Shown here one piece after another: positions 59,254 through 64,000 of a stretch of DNA of 64,000 bases. Under the pieces are notes generated by a model. That model had not been told where the DNA came from. It saw only the letters and a list, made by a program, of their open reading frames with translations, and ran no database searches. How positions within the stretch are numbered: the first letter of the stretch is position 1; the number at the start of each line of letters is the position of its first letter. The stretch is taken from the NCBI GenBank assembly GCA_019162745.1, contig JAFLLC010000063.1, positions 56,984 to 120,983 on the forward strand, in the 5' to 3' direction. The stretch comes from Deltaproteobacteria bacterium (lineage in GTDB: Bacteria > Desulfobacterota > Desulfuromonadia > Geobacterales > Pseudopelobacteraceae). Position numbers and translations under genes: made by a program.

Positions 59254-59280
59254 AAGCTGCTCAAATCATCTGAGCAGCTT
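59254..59280 (-). terminator. Rho-independent terminator of tmRNA
   Basis: AAGCTGCTCA and TGAGCAGCTT form a perfect 10-bp stem with a 7-base loop. On the minus strand TTTTT follows. It is 50 bp downstream of the tmRNA 3' end. Confidence 0.8.
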
Positions 59281-59330
59281 GTCACTGTTAAAACCTGTAG
59301 TAATATAAAACAATAATTATATTAACTACT

Positions 59331-59725
59331 TGGTGGAGGCGGTCGGAGTCGAACCGACGTCCAAAAGACCTACAAAACCAGACACTACGAGCGTAGTTCA
59401 TTTTCTAATCTTACGCTCTGGTCGAAATAGAACGAAATCCCCGGAGCCTCAGAAGGTTTGACTGACACCTACAACCAGGATCACTCTAGTTTGCTTCTTT
59501 TGATGTGCGAAGAGTTACCAGAACTATCTACTCTTTACACCACCTAGGATTTTCTCTAGGGATTGTTGACACTAAGCAGCGAGGCAAGCCTCAAAAGCGT
59601 AGTTGTCTGCTGTTGCATTTGTTAAGTTGGCAATTAATAATTCGCAGATTTTTTAACGCGGGCCATCTGCGTCCCTCGGCTCGCTTCCAATTCCTTTAAT
59701 CCCCTGTCGAAACCTTTACGCCCCC
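59331..59725 (-). ncRNA. ssrA: Transfer-messenger RNA (tmRNA)
   Basis: Rescues stalled ribosomes and tags the unfinished protein. On the minus strand it begins GGGGGCGTAAAGGTTTCGAC and ends TCGACTCCGACCGCCTCCACC-A. The seven-base acceptor stem (GGGGGCG with CGCCTCC) includes one G-U, and CCA is encoded. It is about 395 nt. The tag reading frame ends GCAGACAACTACGCT-TTTGAGGCTTGC-CTCGCTGCT-TAG (stop at 59574-59572), giving ADNYAFEACLAA preceded by ATA or less. The exact resume codon is not certain. Confidence 0.93.
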
Positions 59726-59831
59726 ATAACCTAAATGAGTGCATACCCACCGTGTGACTACCAACTCACACAGTCTAGACGTTGTGAGGAAAATCTGCAA
59801 TGCAAATTTACTGATAAAAGGGTTGTACTTG

Positions 59832-60494
59832 TCAAATTCGTACAATACATGAAGGGCTATCAAATTTTGGATTGTTAATCAAGTTTGAAACAGTGTAAGC
59901 ATCCAGCAGTTCAGAAGCGCATGGATGTAGTAGGTCTTTCAGCTCATCCGACTTAGTGTTCGGTTCAAGCCAGTTTGCTAATGATTTCGGCGATAGAATT
60001 ACCGGCATCCGATCATGAATCGGAGCCATCAACTCATTGGCTTTTGTCGTAATGATGGCACAGGTCTCAATCAGACTGCCGTCAGGTGATTGCCAATGCT
60101 CCCATAACCCGGCTAAAGACAACGGCCTGTCTTCAACCCCCTTGATATACCAAGGCTGTTTTGATCCCCCTACCGGCACCCACTCATAAAATCCGCTCGC
60201 TGGGATAATGCAGCGACGATGCTTGAAAGCAAATCTAAATGACGGTTTTTCGGCGACAGTCTCACCTCGCGCATTAATCAGACTGTGAGAGAATCGCGAA
60301 TCTTTAGACCAAGATGGGATCAACCCCCAGCTGACCTAGACGAGTTCGCGTTGACCTGAAACGTCCTGCCTGACTACCATGACCGGTTGGGACGGAGCGA
60401 TATTGTAGCGTGGAGACAAATCTGATGGTGCAAGCACTTCGTAAATGACAGCCAGCAGTTCAGGTGACAGGAGTGATGTGAACCGACCGCACAT
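59832..60494 (-). pseudogene. SRAP (YedK/HMCES-like) gene with an in-frame amber codon
   Basis: From the ATG at 60494 the frame reads MCGRFTSLLSPELLAV, then SPRYNIAPSQPVMVV and QRELV, then TAG at 60338-60336. It continues in frame with VSWGLIPSWSKD, FYEWVPVGG and PIHDRMPVIL to a natural stop at 59832. Cys2, the Asn of YNIAP, the Glu of FYEW and the His of HDRMP (the SRAP active site) are all otherwise kept. SRAP proteins shield abasic sites in single-stranded DNA. The start is 2 bp after the exonuclease stop. A CAG-to-TAG change is the likely cause. Confidence 0.8.
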
Positions 60495-60496
60495 AG

Positions 60497-61462
60497 CTAT
60501 TTCTCCCGAACGGAAAAACGGTCAATAGCATTGATCCGGCTGATTTGGACCCGGTCAGTTGAACTATCGGAATAGACCTCACTGGCAAGCCAGGCAAGCT
60601 CTTCATTTTCAAGAGCACTAGGAACGCTGATCCACCACGCTTTACACCCACCTTGTGAACCATCATTCCAGCGATAACCACGCTGTTTCAGTATATCCTT
60701 TTTGTCAAACGGTGCGCCAACGGCACTGATTTTTGAGGATACTTCGTCATAGGTGTTTAGCAGCGATTTGAATACGGAAGTTTTACTCACCGGCAGTTTT
60801 CCCAGAAGGATACCAAGCACCCCTTCCGCATCATCCAGGGCACGGTGGGCGTTTATGAACAAACCGAATTTAAACAGCAGATATTCCAGAACACGAGTGG
60901 ATATCCTCTCTGCCTGCCAGTCTATCTGATTTACGGAACAAGCCCACGGAAGCGTCGTGAAAGCCGGAAAGCGAGCCTCGACAAATTTACGATCAAAACC
61001 GGCGTTGTGTGCAATCACAACAGTTGCCAGGTTTGCAAGCCTGTTTACCTGGTCGTCATCCAAGTGTTGTCCGTAAACCATATCATCGGTTATTCCAGTA
61101 ATCTCGATGATCTCTTTCGGGAGTGGACGCCCCGGATCTTCAAAGCCATTGTACCGGTCAGTAATGCGTATGATCTCGGCAGTAATCGGGTCATATTCAA
61201 AGGCGACTATCCCCAACTCAATGATCTTGTCCTCAGCATGACTGAGGCCGGTCGTCTCGGTATCAAGACAAATCCCGATTTTTGATCCTACAACAGATCT
61301 CAGTGTGAAGCTGGATTCCCGTTCAAGGTTCAGTTTACGGAGTACAGAGAACTCCCCAGTAGCATGAAGTGCTGTCACTGCAATCTCAGCTTCCAGCAAG
61401 TTCATTGGCTCTTTTTGGAAATCTCTGGTTTTGGATGTTTTCATCTGTCTTGAAGATGCCAT
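60497..61462 (-). CDS. DEDDh 3'-5' exonuclease, DnaQ-like
   Basis: A 321-residue protein. The exonuclease domain (about 60-230) has CLDTETTGLSHAEDKIIELG (first Asp-Glu), VVIAHNAGFDRKFVEARFP (second Asp) and NAHRALDDAEGVLGILL (His and last Asp). The C-terminal extension (about 255-321) contains KKDILKQRGYRWNDGSQGG. That layout fits a stand-alone exonuclease rather than a polymerase subunit. It lies 2 bp after the UPF0178 gene. Confidence 0.88.
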   Translation of the reverse strand: MASSRQMKTSKTRDFQKEPMNLLEAEIAVTALHATGEFSVLRKLNLERESSFTLRSVVGSKIGICLDTETTGLSHAEDKIIELGIVAFEYDPITAEIIRITDRYNGFEDPGRPLPKEIIEITGITDDMVYGQHLDDDQVNRLANLATVVIAHNAGFDRKFVEARFPAFTTLPWACSVNQIDWQAERISTRVLEYLLFKFGLFINAHRALDDAEGVLGILLGKLPVSKTSVFKSLLNTYDEVSSKISAVGAPFDKKDILKQRGYRWNDGSQGGCKAWWISVPSALENEELAWLASEVYSDSSTDRVQISRINAIDRFSVREK

Positions 61463-61464
61463 AG

Positions 61465-61929
61465 TTATACCGGCCTCTTTCCACGCAGCATTAGTGTGAG
61501 CATGCTATCGAGGGATGAGGCGAAGCGTTGCCGGTCGGTGAGACTGAATTGACCTGGACCGCCTTGAGCAAATCCTTCAGAGCGAAGCTCCATCATCAGG
61601 TCACGGATGGAAAGACGTTCACCAACATTCTCCTCGGTATAGAGTTCACCACGAGGGTCAAGGGCAACACCGCCGTTGGCAACAATTCGAGCGGCAAGAG
61701 GAATGTCGGCAGTTATCACCAGATCTTCAGGAGAGGCATGTTCGGCGATATAATCATCGGCGACATCAAAGCCATCGGCGACAACAATCGATTCAATCAA
61801 TTTGGAGTTATGTTTGCTCAGGCACTTGTTTGCCACAAGCAGGACCGGCAGGCTGAGTCTTTCGGAGGCACGGAAAATAATCTCTTTGATCACTCGTGGG
61901 CAGGCATCGGCATCAATCCATATTTTCAA
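61465..61929 (-). CDS. UPF0178 (YaiI/YqxD) protein
   Basis: A 154-residue NYN/PIN-like protein. The start [20 protein letters not shown] and the later segments [17 protein letters not shown] and [20 protein letters not shown] match the family exactly. It may be a nuclease; the function is unproven. Its start overlaps the IHF-alpha stop by 4 bp. Confidence 0.92.
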   Translation of the reverse strand: MKIWIDADACPRVIKEIIFRASERLSLPVLLVANKCLSKHNSKLIESIVVADGFDVADDYIAEHASPEDLVITADIPLAARIVANGGVALDPRGELYTEENVGERLSIRDLMMELRSEGFAQGGPGQFSLTDRQRFASSLDSMLTLMLRGKRPV

Positions 61930-62213
61930 GGTGTAAGCTCTTTGTTGATCTGATCTTTCAAAACGCCACTCGGCTTAAATGTCAGTATCCGCCTGGCTTC
62001 AATGGTGATTGATTCGCCCGTCTGCGGATTGCGACCACGCCGATCTTTCTTCTGTTTAACTATAAAACTGCCAAAGCCGGATATTTTCAGATTTTCTCCA
62101 GATTCAAGCGTACTTTTCATGAGAGCAAAGACGGCTTCTACCATCTCAGCAGAATCCTTTTTAGTCAGGCCGAGACCTTCCTGAACCTTTTCAAAAATGT
62201 CTGCTTTTGTCAT
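61926..62213 (-). CDS. ihfA: IHF-alpha / HU-family DNA-binding protein
   Basis: A 95-residue DNA-bending protein. It has [15 protein letters not shown], the core [20 protein letters not shown] with NPQTGES (the beta-arm tip with its conserved Pro), and [18 protein letters not shown] C-terminal residues. I chose the start at 62213, after AGGAGG. The sequence favours IHF alpha over HU, but the assignment is not certain. Confidence 0.88.
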   Translation of the reverse strand: MTKADIFEKVQEGLGLTKKDSAEMVEAVFALMKSTLESGENLKISGFGSFIVKQKKDRRGRNPQTGESITIEARRILTFKPSGVLKDQINKELTP

Positions 62214-62241
62214 TGTTCCTCCTGTAACAGAACCCATATTT

Positions 62242-62913
62242 TTATCTGTTATGCACAAAGTTGCTTTTAAGCTTTTCAGACAATGAGATGCCCTTTACTT
62301 TCAGTGATTGTCCGTTTTTCTCATGGAATATTACTCTTTCAACCACAACATCAAATTTCTGTCGGTCTCTTGATTGCCCCACTGTCTGAGGGTAGCCAGC
62401 GCAGTCATAGAGTTTAGAAAAACCACCACTAAAAACAATACCCAAACCACGTAAAGCGTGTAGAGGCTTTTCTCCAATAGGCGTGACTTGAATATGTTCA
62501 GAAAGATCTTCCAAAGGTAATGTCATTCCTTTCTCCAACCAACTGTTTAAATCAGCAGAAACACCTACGGGTGCTTTTTCTGTCACCGTATGAATATTTT
62601 CATTTATCACTTTGGTGACTGGAATTTTGGGGGCTGCTTTTTTAATAGCAGCGGTTCCCGGTTCTTTGTTGTTCTGATAGTCTATTTCTTTGTTCTCCAC
62701 CCGGTGCAAGCGGGTATGACATCCCTGGCAAATCGGTTCCAGGTATTTTATCGGGTCAGAATAGTCGTGATTATGGTAGTCAATCCTGCCTGTTGTTTTT
62801 CCGCAGCGGTTACATTGTGTCGGTAGAGAAATTGTACCTGCTGCAATTGCTGCTTTCGTTTTAGCAAACGAAGCAAGCCGTTCTTTTGCAGTCCATCCCT
62901 TGTAGTCTCTCAT
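62242..62913 (-). CDS. HNH-like zinc-binding protein
   Basis: A 223-residue protein. The N-terminal part has CNRCGKTTGRIDYHNHDYSD and YLEPICQGCHTRLHR, a CxxC/CxxC frame around an HNH-like His-Asn core. The C-terminal about 120 residues have no recognised motif. It could be a nuclease or a DNA-binding protein. It lies 28 bp upstream of ihfA on the same strand. Confidence 0.7.
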   Translation of the reverse strand: MRDYKGWTAKERLASFAKTKAAIAAGTISLPTQCNRCGKTTGRIDYHNHDYSDPIKYLEPICQGCHTRLHRVENKEIDYQNNKEPGTAAIKKAAPKIPVTKVINENIHTVTEKAPVGVSADLNSWLEKGMTLPLEDLSEHIQVTPIGEKPLHALRGLGIVFSGGFSKLYDCAGYPQTVGQSRDRQKFDVVVERVIFHEKNGQSLKVKGISLSEKLKSNFVHNR

Positions 62914-63007
62914 GGTTTTTTCTCACTGGTTCTTTTTAGAAAAATTGAGAACTCTTTTTACGCGTCAATTTTTTAAGCCAGACAACGCCCCGAATAGCAT
63001 ATTATGC

Positions 63008-63601
63008 TTAAACCACTTCGATCAGTGAGAGCAGTATGATCTTTTTACCGGTCCGCGCTTTAATGCTTTTAAAGTAGTCTGGTTGACGCTCAGTCAGTTT
63101 TTCAACTTTTTTCGTATTTCGCCTTTTGACTTCGCAGAAGAAATAATCGGCTTCTTTATGTAAAAGGAGGTCTGGTCCTTGATAGAATCCTTTTGTCATT
63201 TGTTCGAACAACTCAGCTCCGACTAACCGTTTCAAAGTGCGGGCTTTTTTCTTGTGCTCATTCGGGCAGTCGTATTTTTCGACCAAGCTGTCATATCCAA
63301 AGTGGTGATTTAATATGATCGATCCGAGCCATTCCCCAAAGTGATTGCCTACAGCGCGTTGTACAGCACACCCGGACCACAGGTCATCGCGATCAAATAA
63401 ATCTGGGTACTTCCAGAACCAATACATATGCAGATTAACCGACTTGAAATGCTCAAGCATATCGCCGGTGTATTCGGCAGTATAACCTTCATCAAAGATA
63501 TCGGATTCGTCGCTCAAAATCGTCGAATCATCTCTGGTAAATGAGTCAATACTTCGCTTTGTCATTCGTGAATATATTTTTTCATACTCTTGACGAGTCA
63601 T
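63008..63601 (-). CDS. Hypothetical protein with a PD-(D/E)XK-like motif
   Basis: A 197-residue protein. GPDLLLHKEADYFFCEVKRRN near residues 142-162 shows the Asp...Glu-X-Lys spacing of restriction-like nucleases (for example VRR-NUC). The N-terminal half (HMYWFWKYPDLFDRDDLWSG) is not recognised. Nuclease activity is an inference from this motif alone. Confidence 0.6.
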   Translation of the reverse strand: MTRQEYEKIYSRMTKRSIDSFTRDDSTILSDESDIFDEGYTAEYTGDMLEHFKSVNLHMYWFWKYPDLFDRDDLWSGCAVQRAVGNHFGEWLGSIILNHHFGYDSLVEKYDCPNEHKKKARTLKRLVGAELFEQMTKGFYQGPDLLLHKEADYFFCEVKRRNTKKVEKLTERQPDYFKSIKARTGKKIILLSLIEVV

Positions 63602-63712
63602 TGCATAACCTCTTCAGATTGATTTGCATAGAAGATCAGCTGCGCAAGCATCGCACAAGACCTCCCCCATTTAGTGACCTATGATAAAAAACAATGCGTT
63701 CTTGAGAGGGAA

Positions 63713-64000
63713 TCAAATTTTAAGTTTCAGTAGCTCCTCATCCAAGCCGTAGCGGTCTACGTTAATGCGATCGTTTCGCTTACAGATAAAATCACCGGAC
63801 AAAGGAGAGATTTGGAAGGGAAAGAAAGCAGGGTTGTTAAGTAGAATGCTCAATGCTCCTTTACCCTCAGGCGACGCAAGGAGAGCAGCTTCAACCAGCA
63901 TAATTGCCATATCCTGGTTAGAGATACCAACTGGCAACGCTTTTTCATAACAGCCTTTGGCCTCAGAATCCTTCAAAACACCCCAAGCAACAAAGGATCT
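63713..64000 (-). CDS. C-terminal part of an unrecognised protein, cut by window edge
   Basis: The minus-strand frame stays open from base 64000 to the stop at 63713, reading RSFVAWGVLKDSEAKGCYEK, then AALLASPEGKGALSILLNNP. No family was recognised. The start lies outside the window. Confidence 0.5.
   Translation of the reverse strand, partial: RSFVAWGVLKDSEAKGCYEKALPVGISNQDMAIMLVEAALLASPEGKGALSILLNNPAFFPFQISPLSGDFICKRNDRINVDRYGLDEELLKLKI

Overview
The window looks like chromosomal DNA of a Geobacter-type member of the Desulfuromonadales/Geobacterales. This is inferred from the mix of genes: an ilv operon followed by psd-pssA, multi-cluster 4Fe-4S proteins, DUF362, many two-component and polar amino-acid ABC genes, and mid-range GC. 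No species marker such as rRNA is present.

Layout. 1-5869 (minus strand) is an envelope cluster: gmhB, rfbA, mreC, mreD, mrdA and a rodA cut by the window edge. 5994-8501 holds a DAHP synthase, sppA and a small phosphoesterase. 8525-15150 (minus) is the branched-chain amino-acid operon ilvD-ilvB-ilvH-ilvC followed by psd-pssA, with a plausible promoter ahead of ilvD. 15397-33819 is an exported-protein locus: an OmpA-like barrel, a cohesin-like lipoprotein, a dockerin-like secreted protein, and four giant exported fibre-like proteins. Three of these share an N-terminal module, and the fourth carries a related copy further in. Their C-terminal ends differ (a tail-collar-like end, two S74 intramolecular-chaperone domains, and one DUF1566/Lcl lectin-like domain behind a collagen-like stretch). 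Palindromic GC-rich repeats and toxin-antitoxin genes sit between them, and one toxin gene is broken by a nonsense codon.

33862-38505 holds a small Cys-rich protein and a four-gene signalling operon whose NtrC-like regulator has lost the residues needed to drive sigma54. 38633-40131 is an AbiE type IV toxin-antitoxin pair with two inverted repeats in its promoter region. 40292-44075 holds pepN and a double ferritin-like protein. 44200-52082 holds three ABC importers in a row: two for polar amino acids (one permease carries an extra TPR-like front) and one of the TrpXYZ type. 52261-58642 holds assorted genes, a deleted old-yellow-enzyme pseudogene, a small cluster of DnaA-box-like sites, and a Tat-exported DUF362 protein paired with a membrane polyferredoxin.

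58643-64000 contains tmRNA (ssrA, minus strand) with its terminator, a short copy of the tmRNA 3' end about 380 bp away that resembles an integration scar, remnants of two SRAP (YedK/HMCES-like) genes, and a compact minus-strand run of DNA-metabolism genes: HNH protein, IHF-alpha/HU, UPF0178, a DEDDh exonuclease and the broken SRAP gene.

The strongest candidate for something under-described is the 17.8-33.8 kb locus of modular fibre-like exoproteins. It is not part of a phage: no capsid, terminase, portal or lysis gene is visible, and every member has its own signal peptide.
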